A DNA stretch of 64,000 bases from an uncultured Bacteroidales bacterium (GTDB lineage Bacteria > Bacteroidota > Bacteroidia > Bacteroidales > F082), in the NCBI GenBank assembly GCA_947303395.1, contig CAMYYD010000004.1, positions 1 to 64,000 on the forward strand, in the 5' to 3' direction. The notes under the pieces were generated by a model, which saw nothing but the letters and a program-made list of their open reading frames with translations, ran no database searches and had not been told where the DNA came from. Position numbers and translations under genes: made by a program. Positions 36,029 through 44,660 of this stretch are shown here, one piece after another. Positions within the stretch are counted from its first letter, which is position 1; each line of letters begins with the position of its first letter.

Positions 36029-36563
36029 AATTGATCAAGTATCCTATTCCGAATCCCAGCATCGTTCCCACTGCTGCACCGCAAATGACGTCGCCAGGGA
36101 AGTGCACTCCCATGTAAATGCGGCTGTATGAAACCAGCGTTGCCCATGAAAACATCACCCAGCCGATTTTTTTGTAGTGTTGCCGCATCGTCATGTAGAT
36201 GAACGACGCCAGTGCGAAGGTGTTCGCTGCATGCGACGAAATAAATCCGTAATGTCCGCCGGGCTTGCCTTTCGGTGTATAAACCAAGTCCTCAATCAAT
36301 GGGTCGTAGCAGGGGCGAAGTCGGTGGAAAAGTGGCTTGAAAACCGTTGCCGAAATCTGATCTGATAAAGTAATAACAACAATGACCCCGAGGAGCACCC
36401 ACAGCCCCTTCCATCGGTATTTGTAGAAAACCAAGAACACCAGCACCGCATAAAACGGCACCCAACCCATTTCCGACGAGATAAACGTCATCACAGGGTC
36501 GAGCCAGTCAACGTGCAAGCCGTTGAGGAACAGAAAAAGCTGATGATCCCAATTGTTTAACAT
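35982..36563 (-). CDS. PAP2-family membrane phosphatase
   Basis: A 193-residue membrane protein of about five spans. The three-part phosphatase motif is present: KPLFHRLRPC (K-x6-RP), SSHAANTFA (SxH), and SRIYMGVHFPGDVICG (SR-x5-H-x3-D). Substrates could be undecaprenyl or other lipid diphosphates. The last residues (VISTGAKRNGEILD) are read from a TCATTTCGA repeat and are probably not part of the original protein. It is the last gene of the ricT-gldH-PBP1A-obg run, separated from obg by an 8-bp-period hairpin. Confidence 0.9.
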   Translation of the reverse strand: MLNNWDHQLFLFLNGLHVDWLDPVMTFISSEMGWVPFYAVLVFLVFYKYRWKGLWVLLGVIVVITLSDQISATVFKPLFHRLRPCYDPLIEDLVYTPKGKPGGHYGFISSHAANTFALASFIYMTMRQHYKKIGWVMFSWATLVSYSRIYMGVHFPGDVICGAAVGTMLGFGIGYLINYVISTGAKRNGEILD

Positions 36564-36671
36564 AGTTATTCAGTTGTTCAGTTATTCAGTTGTTCAGTTA
36601 TTCAGTTGTTCAGTTATTCAGCTGATCAGTTTTAACTGACTAACTGATTAACTGACTAACTGACTAACTTA
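36564..36671. repeat. 8-bp-period (TTCAGTTA) inverted repeat hairpin, copy 2
   Basis: Six or more TTATTCAG/TTGTTCAG units in one arm and AACTGACT units in the other, filling the obg-PAP2 gap. Confidence 0.85.
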
Positions 36672-37653
36672 ATGAAAGCCAAATCAAATCTTTTAACTCC
36701 TTGATTCCTTCACCGGTTGCCGAGCTGATGAACAGATGCGGCACCTTCTTCGGCAAGTGTTTCTTTATTTCCTTCTTCGTGTCTTCGTCAATCAAATCGC
36801 ACTTGCTGACTGCCAAAATTCTCTTCTTGTCGAGCAACTCAGGGTTATATCTCTTCAATTCATTCAACAAAACATCGTATGCTTCCTTCACATCCGGACT
36901 GTCGGCTGCGACCAAAAACAACAATATCGAATTTCTTTCAATATGACGTAAGAATCTGATTCCCAATCCTTTACCGTCTGATGCACCTTCGATGATTCCC
37001 GGGATGTCGGCCATGATAAACGACTTGAAGTCATAATACGGCACAATGCCAAGGTTAGGCGTCAGAGTGGTGAACGGATAATCGGCAATCTCAGGTTTTG
37101 CTGCTGAAACGACAGACAACAATGTCGATTTTCCTGCATTCGGGAAGCCCACGAGACCTACATCGGCTAACAACTTAAGCTCGATGATGATCCAGCGCTC
37201 TTCTGATGGCTCGCCTGGCTGCGAGAACTTCGGTGCCTGCATGGTAGCGGTCTTGAAGAAGGTGTTGCCTTTTCCACCGCGTCCGCCTTTCATGATGACG
37301 ATCTCCTGTCCGTCTTCAGTCACCTCGCCAAGCGGCTCGTTTGTCTCCGCGTCGTATGCCACAGCACCCAGCGGCACCTCGATAATCACGTTGTTGCCCT
37401 GTGCGCCCGTCCTCTGGTTAGCGCCTCCCGATTCGCCGTCGCCAGCGAAAAGGTGCTTGGTGTAACGCAGGTGCAACAATGTCCACAGCTGAGCGTTGCC
37501 TTTCAAAATGACATCGCCGCCCTTGCCTCCGTCGCCTCCGTCAGGACCGCCTTTTGGCACGTATTTCGCATGGTTGAAATGCATCGCGCCATTGCCGCCC
37601 TTGCCCGAACGACAGAATATCTTCACGTAATCAACAAAATTTGAATTTGCCAT
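36664..37653 (-). CDS. obgE: Obg family GTPase
   Basis: A 329-residue protein. The N-terminal Gly-rich Obg fold (GKGGNGAMHFNHAKYVPKGG) is followed by the G domain: G1 GFPNAGKST near residue 165, G3 DIPGIIEGASDGKGLG, G4 SKCDL, and G5 ISSATGEG. It is a ribosome-associated GTPase of 50S assembly and stress control. The C-terminal OCT domain of longer homologues is missing, as in many Bacteroidetes. The stop falls at the edge of the 8-bp repeat at 36564. Confidence 0.95.
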   Translation of the reverse strand: MANSNFVDYVKIFCRSGKGGNGAMHFNHAKYVPKGGPDGGDGGKGGDVILKGNAQLWTLLHLRYTKHLFAGDGESGGANQRTGAQGNNVIIEVPLGAVAYDAETNEPLGEVTEDGQEIVIMKGGRGGKGNTFFKTATMQAPKFSQPGEPSEERWIIIELKLLADVGLVGFPNAGKSTLLSVVSAAKPEIADYPFTTLTPNLGIVPYYDFKSFIMADIPGIIEGASDGKGLGIRFLRHIERNSILLFLVAADSPDVKEAYDVLLNELKRYNPELLDKKRILAVSKCDLIDEDTKKEIKKHLPKKVPHLFISSATGEGIKELKDLIWLSLS

Positions 37654-37654
37654 A

Positions 37655-37742
37655 ATTATTCAGTTGTTCAGTTGTTCAGTTGTTCAGTTGTTCAGTAGTC
37701 CAGTTTAACTGACTAACTGACTAACTGAATAACTGACTAACT
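37655..37742. repeat. 8-bp-period (TTCAGTTG) inverted repeat hairpin, copy 3
   Basis: TTGTTCAG units followed by AACTGACT/AACTGAAT units, filling the PBP1A-obg gap. No TAnnTTTG box is seen here, so obg is probably read from upstream. Confidence 0.85.
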
Positions 37743-40015
37743 TAAAATTCGTCTTCTTCTGTTTCTTCTGGTGCCGCTGCAGCACTCTGTTCCTCTTCAT
37801 ATTTGTCGCAATCGAAATCCAAATCGACGTTCGAGAGCGGCTTTGTGAAGTCACCCTGGCTGACGTGCAGCGTCGGGTCAGCGTACACCTTTTTCATATA
37901 AAGAGCCCAGATAGGCAGAGCCATATTCGAGCCTTGTCCGAGTGCTATCGTCTTGAAATGCACCGAACGGTCTTCAGCGCCCGTCCACACTCCAGTGGTG
38001 AGGTCAGGGGTGATGCCCATAAACCATCCGTCGCTCTGGTTTTGCGTGGTGCCTGTCTTTCCCGCAATCGGGTTGCGCAAGCCGTATTTGAATCTCAACC
38101 TCACGCCGGTGCCTTCATACACAACGCCTTTCATCAACTCAATCATCTTGTAGGCGGTTACGTCGTCCATAGCCTCACGCTGCTCAGCCTTGAAAGTCTC
38201 GAGAACATTGCCGTTCTTATCTTCAATCTTCGTGATGAAAATCGGCTTCACGTAAACGCCTTTGTTGGCAAAGGTACTCATAGCGCCAACCATCTCGTAA
38301 AGCGAGATATCGCACACTCCGAGGCATATCGAAGGCACCGCCGGGATGTCGGATTTCACGCCCATTCTGCGCGCCATCTGGATGGTGGCTTCCGGACCGA
38401 ATCGTTTCATCAAGTAGGCCGAGATGCGGTTGTTGGAATGCGCCAACGCCCATCGTAAAGTGACCTCTTCGCCGAACTTCGCCTTGCCGGAATCCTTTGG
38501 CTCCCAGAACTTTCCGTCAGGAAGCTGGATGCTGTAGCTGATGTTCGGCACCATGGTGCAAGGGGTGTATTCGCCTTCCTGCATCGCCAACGAATAGAGG
38601 AACGGCTTGAATGTCGATCCGACCTGTCGTTTGGCCTGCGTTACGTGGTCGTACTGGAAGAAACGGTAGTCGTTGCCTCCCACATAAGCGCGCACGTAGC
38701 CAGTGCCGGTCTCCACCGACATCAGCGACGACTGCAGGAAATATTTGTAGTAACGTATTGAGTCCATCGGGGTGAAAACGGTGTCGATAGGACCGTCCCA
38801 CGAGAACACCGTCATCGGTATTGGAGTGTTGAAATTGGCGATGATGGAGTCCATGCTCAACCCCGCTTTCTTCAGTATACGGTAGCGATCCGAGCGTTTC
38901 ATCGAGAGTATCATGATCTTCTCGACATCTTCTTCTGTCTGCAAAACGAACGGCGCTTTCGGGTCGCCTTTCCAATGCTTGTAGAACGCCGGCTGAAGGT
39001 CTAACGACAAATGTTCGCGCACCGCCTCTTCTGCATATCGCTGCATCCTCGAGTCGATGGTGGTGTAGATTCGCAAGCCGTCTTTATAAATGTTATAAGG
39101 TGTTCCGTCGGGTTTGTAATGATTTTTTGCCCAGTCGTGCATCATGCCTCTCAAAAACTCACGGAAATAAGTGGCCTGTCCAGCTCTGTGATCGAGAACG
39201 CCGAAATGTGACAAGTCGATAGGCAGCTGCGATATTGAATCATAGACCTCTGGAGTTATGAACCCGTTGGTTTCCATGCGTTTAAGCACGAGGTTGCGAC
39301 GGTTCAAAGCGTTTTCAGGATGTCTCTTCGGACTGAATTTCGTAGGTGCGTTGACAACTCCTGCAAGCAGTGCCGCCTCTTCCAGATTCAGCTCGTTAGG
39401 CTCCTTGCCGAAAAACGTCTCCGTCGCCTTCTTGATGCCGTAGGCGTTGTGTCCGTAGAAAACGGTGTTGAGATACATTGCGATGATCTCGTCTTTCGAA
39501 TAGTTGTATTCGAGCTTCGTCGCGGTGACCCATTCCTGGAATTTTCTGATCACGAGTTTTATCTTGCTGAGATTCTCGCCTCGCGGGAAGAGGTTTTTCG
39601 CCAGCTGCTGTGTCAGCGTACTGCCGCCTCCCTTGTCGGAATTGCCAGTAAACACTCCAACTGCCACGCGGAACAAAGCGCGTTTGTCGATGCCGCTGTG
39701 CTCGTAAAAACGCACGTCTTCGATGGCGATGAGCGCGTTGATCAAATCGGGAGAGATGTCGTCGTAGCTGATGTTTGAACGGTTTTCGATGTAATAAGTG
39801 CCCAAAATCTTGCCGTCGGCTGAGATGATCTCGGTGGCGAGGTTGGTCTCAGGGTTTTCAAGCTCCTCGAACGTCGGCATCGGACCGAACCACTCGTGCA
39901 CGATGCCGTGGAAAAGCAGAAACACCGACAGTCCAAACATGACGAACAACGCCCACAGGACAATCATGTAGACTTTCACATCGCGTTTCTTTGCCGTTTT
40001 CTTGTTTCTTGTCAT
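37742..40015 (-). CDS. penicillin-binding protein 1A, bifunctional transglycosylase/transpeptidase
   Basis: A 757-residue protein with one N-terminal membrane span (VYMIVLWALFVMFGLSVFLLF). The GT51 domain has EDVRFYEHSGID, GGSTLTQQLAKNLFP and KDEIIAMYLNTVFYG. The transpeptidase has the SxxK in GSTFKPFLYSLAM, SxN in HSNNRISAYL and KTG in AGKTGTTQN. It polymerises and cross-links peptidoglycan. The C-terminus is a short acidic tail. Its ATG follows gldH by 3 bp; the order ricT, gldH, PBP1A is found in many Bacteroidales. Confidence 0.93.
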   Translation of the reverse strand: MTRNKKTAKKRDVKVYMIVLWALFVMFGLSVFLLFHGIVHEWFGPMPTFEELENPETNLATEIISADGKILGTYYIENRSNISYDDISPDLINALIAIEDVRFYEHSGIDKRALFRVAVGVFTGNSDKGGGSTLTQQLAKNLFPRGENLSKIKLVIRKFQEWVTATKLEYNYSKDEIIAMYLNTVFYGHNAYGIKKATETFFGKEPNELNLEEAALLAGVVNAPTKFSPKRHPENALNRRNLVLKRMETNGFITPEVYDSISQLPIDLSHFGVLDHRAGQATYFREFLRGMMHDWAKNHYKPDGTPYNIYKDGLRIYTTIDSRMQRYAEEAVREHLSLDLQPAFYKHWKGDPKAPFVLQTEEDVEKIMILSMKRSDRYRILKKAGLSMDSIIANFNTPIPMTVFSWDGPIDTVFTPMDSIRYYKYFLQSSLMSVETGTGYVRAYVGGNDYRFFQYDHVTQAKRQVGSTFKPFLYSLAMQEGEYTPCTMVPNISYSIQLPDGKFWEPKDSGKAKFGEEVTLRWALAHSNNRISAYLMKRFGPEATIQMARRMGVKSDIPAVPSICLGVCDISLYEMVGAMSTFANKGVYVKPIFITKIEDKNGNVLETFKAEQREAMDDVTAYKMIELMKGVVYEGTGVRLRFKYGLRNPIAGKTGTTQNQSDGWFMGITPDLTTGVWTGAEDRSVHFKTIALGQGSNMALPIWALYMKKVYADPTLHVSQGDFTKPLSNVDLDFDCDKYEEEQSAAAAPEETEEDEF

Positions 40016-40018
40016 AAC

Positions 40019-40474
40019 TTATTGTTTTTCAATGCAAATGCCGATGTCTGTAATGCCTTTCAGCTCTTTGTCGCGCATCGCTTGCTCCAGTTCGAAATGA
40101 TAATCGCCCTTCATCGGGAAACGCAGCGAAGGGTTCAGAAGCACTTTTGCCGACCTCATGGTGCCGCTGCCTTTGCCCATCCAATGACCGTCGGGCATCG
40201 CCAAAATGCACTCGATGGTGTCGTGTGTGGTGCTGCCGTTTGGAAGTTCGGAGTGCATGAAGACAAACAGATTGCTGTAGCGATAGTTTTCCAAGTGTCT
40301 GATATTCAGATAGAAAGCGTAATCAGTCAAGGTGTCGTCAACAGCCACGTTGAAATATGGGATGTTCTCGTTGTCCCACTTCGCCTCCGGAATCACAATG
40401 CTCTCATCGTACAGCTTGTTGTTGCCGCATGAGAACATCAAAAGTGCAATCGCTATTAAAAATAGGTTTTTCAT
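40019..40474 (-). CDS. gldH: gliding motility lipoprotein GldH
   Basis: A 151-residue lipoprotein (signal MKNLFLIAIALLMFSC-G, lipobox LMFSC). GldH-like features: KWDNENIPYFNVAVDDT, YAFYLNIRHLENYRYSNLFVF, and GKGSGTMRSAKVLL. GldH is needed for gliding in flavobacteria, and homologues persist in non-gliding Bacteroidales. It overlaps or touches ricT upstream and is 3 bp from the PBP1A gene. Together with the T9SS-type tails it fits a genome with a T9SS, but core por/gld genes are not in this window. Confidence 0.88.
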   Translation of the reverse strand: MKNLFLIAIALLMFSCGNNKLYDESIVIPEAKWDNENIPYFNVAVDDTLTDYAFYLNIRHLENYRYSNLFVFMHSELPNGSTTHDTIECILAMPDGHWMGKGSGTMRSAKVLLNPSLRFPMKGDYHFELEQAMRDKELKGITDIGICIEKQ

Positions 40475-41763
40475 TATTCAAGTTTCGACAAATCCGCCGG
40501 CTTTCCTTCCTCGCCGTAGTCATTATTCTTCTGTTCCTTGATGAACGCGAAGTCCTCCAACTGCTCAGGAAGCACGCCTTTTTTGTTATCTTCGATGATA
40601 GCCTTCACCTGCTCAACAGGAATCGCCATCATGTTATTTCTATCGAATGGGTAAGAATACCACATCAAACCCTTGAAGATGTCTATTTTCTGATAGATTC
40701 CGTCGCCTTTCTTGGTCTTCAGCACGATGTGGTTGTCAGGGAAACTCTTCAGAGCGTCGACGTAAGCCTCGTACTCGTAGTTGAGACAGCATTTCAGTTT
40801 GCCACACTGTCCGGCGAGCTTCTGAGGGTTAGGTGACAGCTGTTGCACTCTCGCCACGTTGGTTGTAACCGACTGAAAATCAGTGATCCACGATGCGCAG
40901 CAAAGCTCACGGCCGCAAGAACCGATGCCACCAAGTTTCGCTGACTCCTGACGGAATCCAATCTGACGCATCTCCACGCGGACATGGAATTCTTCGGCCA
41001 GTTTCTTAATCAACTCACGGAAGTCGACACGGCCGTCAGCGGTGTAATAGAAAATAGCTTTTGTTCTATCTCCTTGATACTCAATATCGTTGAGTTTCAT
41101 CTCAAGTTTCAGGCTCGATGCGATCTCGCGGCTTCTGTAAAGTGTGTGGTCTTCCTGACGGATGGCTTCAAGGAACTTCTCCACGTCGTTGACACGTGCG
41201 CGGCGGTAGATTTTCTTGAGCTCCGCTACAGGTGTGTTGTTCTTCTTGCGTTTGCGTTGTTTCTCGATGAGCTCGCCCACCATTGTCACGATTCCGATGT
41301 CGTGCCCGATGGCTGTCTCCACTGCAACTAATTCACCTTCAAGGAGATGCATCTCCGAAGGATAGCTGTAGAAGTCTTTTCTATCGTTCTTGAAACGCAC
41401 CTCTGCAACCAGCAAATCGCCTTCTTTCGGTGTCTCGTTCTCATAGTCCTTGAGCCAGTTGAAGCTGTCGAGTTTGCATTGTCCGTGGCGCAAAACATTG
41501 CTCGCGAACTCGTATTTGTCGGCTTTGATGCGGCATCCGCGGTGGAAATCGTTGGTGAGCGTCTTCTTCATGTCGTCGTGCAACGGCCATGTTGCCTTAA
41601 ACTCCTCGCCCTCGTCCTGCTTGTTCACCATCTGATCCTCCATTTCCTCATCCTTCATATTGATTTTCTGAGGAGCTGACTTCAGCAAACTATCAACATC
41701 TTCAGTGGTTTCCGTTATATTTTCGTCAAGAGTTTCTTCTTCTTTTATATCTTTTTCTTCCAT
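40474..41763 (-). CDS. ricT: RicT/PSP1-domain protein (regulatory Fe-S complex subunit)
   Basis: 429 residues from MEEKDIKEEE; a TTG start six codons upstream is possible but less likely. The N-terminus is an acidic, Lys/Glu-rich tail. The PSP1 core carries the Cys set CGRELCCASW and GQCGKLKCCLNYE (residues ~275-325), ligands for Fe-S clusters in the Bacillus YaaT/RicT complex. In Bacteroidetes it is the standing neighbour of gldH. Promoter TATCTTTG on the minus strand at 41799-41806. Confidence 0.88.
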   Translation of the reverse strand: MEEKDIKEEETLDENITETTEDVDSLLKSAPQKINMKDEEMEDQMVNKQDEGEEFKATWPLHDDMKKTLTNDFHRGCRIKADKYEFASNVLRHGQCKLDSFNWLKDYENETPKEGDLLVAEVRFKNDRKDFYSYPSEMHLLEGELVAVETAIGHDIGIVTMVGELIEKQRKRKKNNTPVAELKKIYRRARVNDVEKFLEAIRQEDHTLYRSREIASSLKLEMKLNDIEYQGDRTKAIFYYTADGRVDFRELIKKLAEEFHVRVEMRQIGFRQESAKLGGIGSCGRELCCASWITDFQSVTTNVARVQQLSPNPQKLAGQCGKLKCCLNYEYEAYVDALKSFPDNHIVLKTKKGDGIYQKIDIFKGLMWYSYPFDRNNMMAIPVEQVKAIIEDNKKGVLPEQLEDFAFIKEQKNNDYGEEGKPADLSKLE

Positions 41764-41798
41764 AAAAACAAAATTCTCCAATATATATTAATAACCTG

Positions 41799-41806
41799 CA
41801 AAGATA
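41799..41806 (-). promoter_or_regulatory. promoter -7 box of the ricT-gldH-PBP1A run
   Basis: TATCTTTG on the minus strand; leader about 29 nt to the ATG at 41763. Divergent from the MATE gene promoter 33 bp away. Confidence 0.7.
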
Positions 41807-41838
41807 AGGAAAATTATATTACGAGCCGTTATTTTTTG

Positions 41839-41846
41839 TAATTTTG
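41839..41846 (+). promoter_or_regulatory. promoter -7 box (TAATTTTG) 4 bp before an ATG
   Basis: TAATTTTG-CGGC-ATG at the MATE gene; too close for any leader. Confidence 0.7.
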
Positions 41847-41850
41847 CGGC

Positions 41851-43242
41851 ATGAAGCACATTTTTGGCACGACAAGCAAAGACGACGAGTTGCAACGTAA
41901 CGAGCGTTTCGTCATGATGACGGAAAGTCCTGTGCGTCAACTGGTTATGAAGATGGCGATTCCTACTGTCATCTCCATGCTTGTTATTGCCATGTACAAC
42001 ATCATCGACGCGTTTTTTGTCGGACACATTTCCACTGAGGCGACTGCGGGCGTGGGTGTCTCGTTTGCCTACATGACATTCATCAACGCCATTGGGTTTT
42101 TCTTCGGACACGGCTCGGGAAACTACATCTCAACGGCGCTTGGCGCGAAGAAATACGATGATGCCGAGAAGATGGCTGCCACGGGTTTCATCTCGTCGAT
42201 GACGATAGGCACGATAGCCGCTGTGGTCGGACTTTGTCTTCTCTCTCCGCTTTCGCGAATGATGGGCGCCACCCCCGATGTGCTTGAATCGGCTAACGAT
42301 TATCTGCTGTTTATCCTCATCGGAACGCCGTTTATGATGTCGTCGCTCACGCTGAACAACCAGCTGCGACTGCAAGGAAATGCGCGTTATGCGATGGTCG
42401 GAATCACCACCGGAGCGATCCTGAACATCTTCCTCGACGCGTTTCTGATTTACGGTCTGGATATGGGCGTGATGGGAGCTTCGTTGGCCACCTGCATCAG
42501 TCAGATGGTGGGCTGGCTGATTTTGCTTTTAGGCACCGAGCGAAGCGGAAATGTGCATATCCGTTTTCGCAATTTCACCCCGACTTTACGAAGCTACGTT
42601 GATATTTTCAATGGTGGAGCGCCTTCGCTGATGCGTCATGTTTTCGTCTGCGTAAGCACGATAATGCTGAACCGCTACGCTGCTTTTTACGCCGCTCCAG
42701 GCACTGAGGCGAGTGCGATTGCAGCCTTCGCCATAGTGTCGCGCGTCATGATGTTCGCGTTCTCGATAATCCTCGGACTAGGGCAGGGGTTCCAGCCTGT
42801 TTGCGGATTCAACTACGGCGCGGGATTGCATGAACGTGTGCGTAAGTCGTTCATCTTCACTACGCAACTCGCCACCATCATATTGATGGTAGTATCGATA
42901 ACCTTCGCCGTCTTCGCTCCTGATATCGTGAGATTCTTTCGAAGCGAAGATTCCGAGCTCATAAAAATTGGCACCGAAGTGCTGCTTTGGCAGTGCCTGT
43001 CGTTCCCGCTCATCGGGGTGAGCACCGTCACCAACATGATGTATCAAACTACTCGTAAAACGTTGGTAGCCACTGTGTTATCAATGGGTCGACAAGGCAT
43101 TTTCTTCATCCCTACCATCATGATTTTGCCGCTTTTCCTCGGCCTTCAAGGTGTTGAAATGACACAAGCCGTCGCCGATGCAATGACGTTCCTGCTAGCG
43201 TTGCCGTTTGCCATCAAAGAGACCTTAGATGTTAGACCTTAG
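41851..43242 (+). CDS. MATE family efflux transporter
   Basis: A 463-residue membrane protein with twelve predicted spans in two similar halves. MATE features: MTESPVRQLVMKMAIPTVISMLVIAMYNIIDAFFVG, GVSFAYMTFINAIGFFFGHGSGNYIS, GLGQGFQPVCGFNYGA. It exports organic cations or drugs against Na+ or H+; substrate unknown. A start further in (M22 or M23) would give a leader, but the residues before it are consistent with the family. The last six residues and stop (TLDVRP) come from a TTAGACC-type repeat. Confidence 0.92.
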   Translation: MKHIFGTTSKDDELQRNERFVMMTESPVRQLVMKMAIPTVISMLVIAMYNIIDAFFVGHISTEATAGVGVSFAYMTFINAIGFFFGHGSGNYISTALGAKKYDDAEKMAATGFISSMTIGTIAAVVGLCLLSPLSRMMGATPDVLESANDYLLFILIGTPFMMSSLTLNNQLRLQGNARYAMVGITTGAILNIFLDAFLIYGLDMGVMGASLATCISQMVGWLILLLGTERSGNVHIRFRNFTPTLRSYVDIFNGGAPSLMRHVFVCVSTIMLNRYAAFYAAPGTEASAIAAFAIVSRVMMFAFSIILGLGQGFQPVCGFNYGAGLHERVRKSFIFTTQLATIILMVVSITFAVFAPDIVRFFRSEDSELIKIGTEVLLWQCLSFPLIGVSTVTNMMYQTTRKTLVATVLSMGRQGIFFIPTIMILPLFLGLQGVEMTQAVADAMTFLLALPFAIKETLDVRP

Positions 43243-43298
43243 ACTTTAGCAGTTCCAGACTAAGGTCTAATGTCTAAGGTCTAAGGTCTAAAGTCTAA
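43221..43298. repeat. 7-bp-period (TTAGACC) inverted repeat hairpin, copy 3
   Basis: Left arm ACCTTAGATGTTAGACCTTA (end of the MATE gene) and right arm of AAGGTCTAATGTCTAAGGTC units. It also supplies the stop of the convergent CobW-type gene. Confidence 0.85.
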
Positions 43299-44512
43299 AA
43301 AAGGCAGCTGTCAAGCGCCGCTTTAATCGCTTCCTTATCCAGTTTCTGTCCGATAAACACCAACTTCTCCATTCTGTCGCCGTATTCCTCATCCCAATCC
43401 TTTAAAATAGTCGGGTCTTGCTCGATGAACTGCTGCAGTTCTTCTTTCGATGCTGTTGCGAACCAGTAGCCGGCTTCAGTGAGTTTCTTCTGCTTGCCTG
43501 CGGTCTCGAAGATGTACGACATATCCTGATTATCAGCGAAATAGCACAGTCCCTTGCAGCGGATGATGTTCTTCGGCCAGTTGTTCAAAACATAGTCGTT
43601 GAACTTCAATGTGTCGAAAGGCCTCCTGTTGAAATAAACATATGTTCCGATGCCGTATTCCTCAGCTTCGCCTTCCTCTTCATCATGATCGTGATGGTGG
43701 TGATGATCGTGATCATGGTCATGGTCATGGTGATGATGTTCGTGATCATCGTGATCGTCATCATCGTCGTCATGTTCATCACGTCCTTCGATGATTTTGA
43801 TCCAGCCTGCTGAACCGTTAACTTGGTTATAATCAAACATTTGGGTGTTGATAATCTTGTCGAGGTCGACATTTGCGTAGTCGCTTTCGATGATTTCTGC
43901 GTCTGGTTGCAGACTCTTCACAATCTGACGGATGCGCTCGAGTTCTTTCGGCTCCACATCCGATGCCTTGTTCAAAATCACTATGTTACAGAACTCGATC
44001 TGTTCAATCACGAGGTTTTCGATGTCGTCTTCGTCGATGTTTTCTTTCTTGAGACTGTCGCCGCATGCGAATTCGTCTTTCATTCTCAAGGCGTCGACCA
44101 CCGTCACTATGCAGTCGAGACGTGGGGTGCCGAACTTTGTGTATTGATAGCCCATGCTAGGGATTCCGGCGATGGTGCGTGCTATCGGCTCAGGTTCGCA
44201 GATGCCGCTCGCCTCTATGACGATGTAGTCGAAACGTCCCATCTTCATGATGTCGTTGAGCTGTTCGATGAGGTCCATCTTCAAGGTGCAGCAGATGCAG
44301 CCGTTCTGCAAAGCCACGAGGCTCTCGTCTTTCTTGCCCACCACGCCGCCTTTCTGGATGAGGTCGGCATCGATGTTCACCTCGCCTATATCGTTGACTA
44401 TCACTGCAAATTTGATGCCTTTCTTGTTCGAAAGGATATGATTTACCAATGTCGTTTTTCCGCTTCCGAGATAACCGGTCAGAAGTAGGACCGGAGTTTC
44501 CATTCTACTCAT
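43295..44512 (-). CDS. CobW/ZNG1-type GTPase with His-rich metal-binding loop
   Basis: 405 residues from MSRMETPVLLLTGYLGSGKTTL; a TTG start three codons upstream is less likely. Walker A GYLGSGKT; the metallochaperone motif GCICCTLKMDL (CxCC) near residues 70-80; NKASDVE; then a ~40-residue stretch of alternating His and Asp (residues ~245-285) before the CobW C-terminal domain (YFNRRPFDTLKFNDYVLNNWP). Zn-transferring G3E GTPases have this form, so delivery or storage of Zn or another divalent metal is likely. Its stop codon is the first TAG of the TTAGACC repeat. Confidence 0.9.
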   Translation of the reverse strand: MSRMETPVLLLTGYLGSGKTTLVNHILSNKKGIKFAVIVNDIGEVNIDADLIQKGGVVGKKDESLVALQNGCICCTLKMDLIEQLNDIMKMGRFDYIVIEASGICEPEPIARTIAGIPSMGYQYTKFGTPRLDCIVTVVDALRMKDEFACGDSLKKENIDEDDIENLVIEQIEFCNIVILNKASDVEPKELERIRQIVKSLQPDAEIIESDYANVDLDKIINTQMFDYNQVNGSAGWIKIIEGRDEHDDDDDDHDDHEHHHHDHDHDHDHHHHHDHDEEEGEAEEYGIGTYVYFNRRPFDTLKFNDYVLNNWPKNIIRCKGLCYFADNQDMSYIFETAGKQKKLTEAGYWFATASKEELQQFIEQDPTILKDWDEEYGDRMEKLVFIGQKLDKEAIKAALDSCLF

Positions 44513-44541
44513 ATGTTTCAAATTTTAATTTTTTCGAACTG

Positions 44542-44549
44542 CAAAGATA
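44542..44549 (-). promoter_or_regulatory. promoter -7 box of the CobW-type gene
   Basis: TATCTTTG on the minus strand; leader about 24 nt. No palindromic Zur-like site is obvious next to it. Confidence 0.65.
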
Positions 44550-44559
44550 CATTTTTTTT

Positions 44560-44637
44560 AGACTTTAGACCTTAGACTTTAGACTTTAGCAATAAGATTT
44601 ATAAAAAACTAAGGTCTAAGGTCTAAAGTCTAAGGTC
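44560..44637. repeat. 7-bp-period (TTAGACC) inverted repeat hairpin, copy 4
   Basis: TTTAGACCTTAGACTTTAGA in one arm and CTAAGGTCTAAGGTCTAAAG in the other, between divergent promoters. The right arm ends in TCTTTTTCG, next to the box at 44645. Confidence 0.85.
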
Positions 44638-44644
44638 TTTTTCG

Positions 44645-44652
44645 TATTTTTG
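44645..44652 (+). promoter_or_regulatory. promoter -7 box (TATTTTTG) 8 bp before an ATG
   Basis: TATTTTTG-CGCCCGCA-ATG; the leader would be three bases or fewer. Confidence 0.7.
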
Positions 44653-44660
44653 CGCCCGCA

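Noticed and set aside
41763..41781. TTG start for ricT at 41781
   Set aside because: An ATG six codons on follows the promoter at a normal distance and no ribosome site favours the TTG.
43418..44488. Open frames opposite the CobW-type gene
   Set aside because: They are the complement of the His/Asp-rich and GTPase coding sequence; low-complexity products without start signals.
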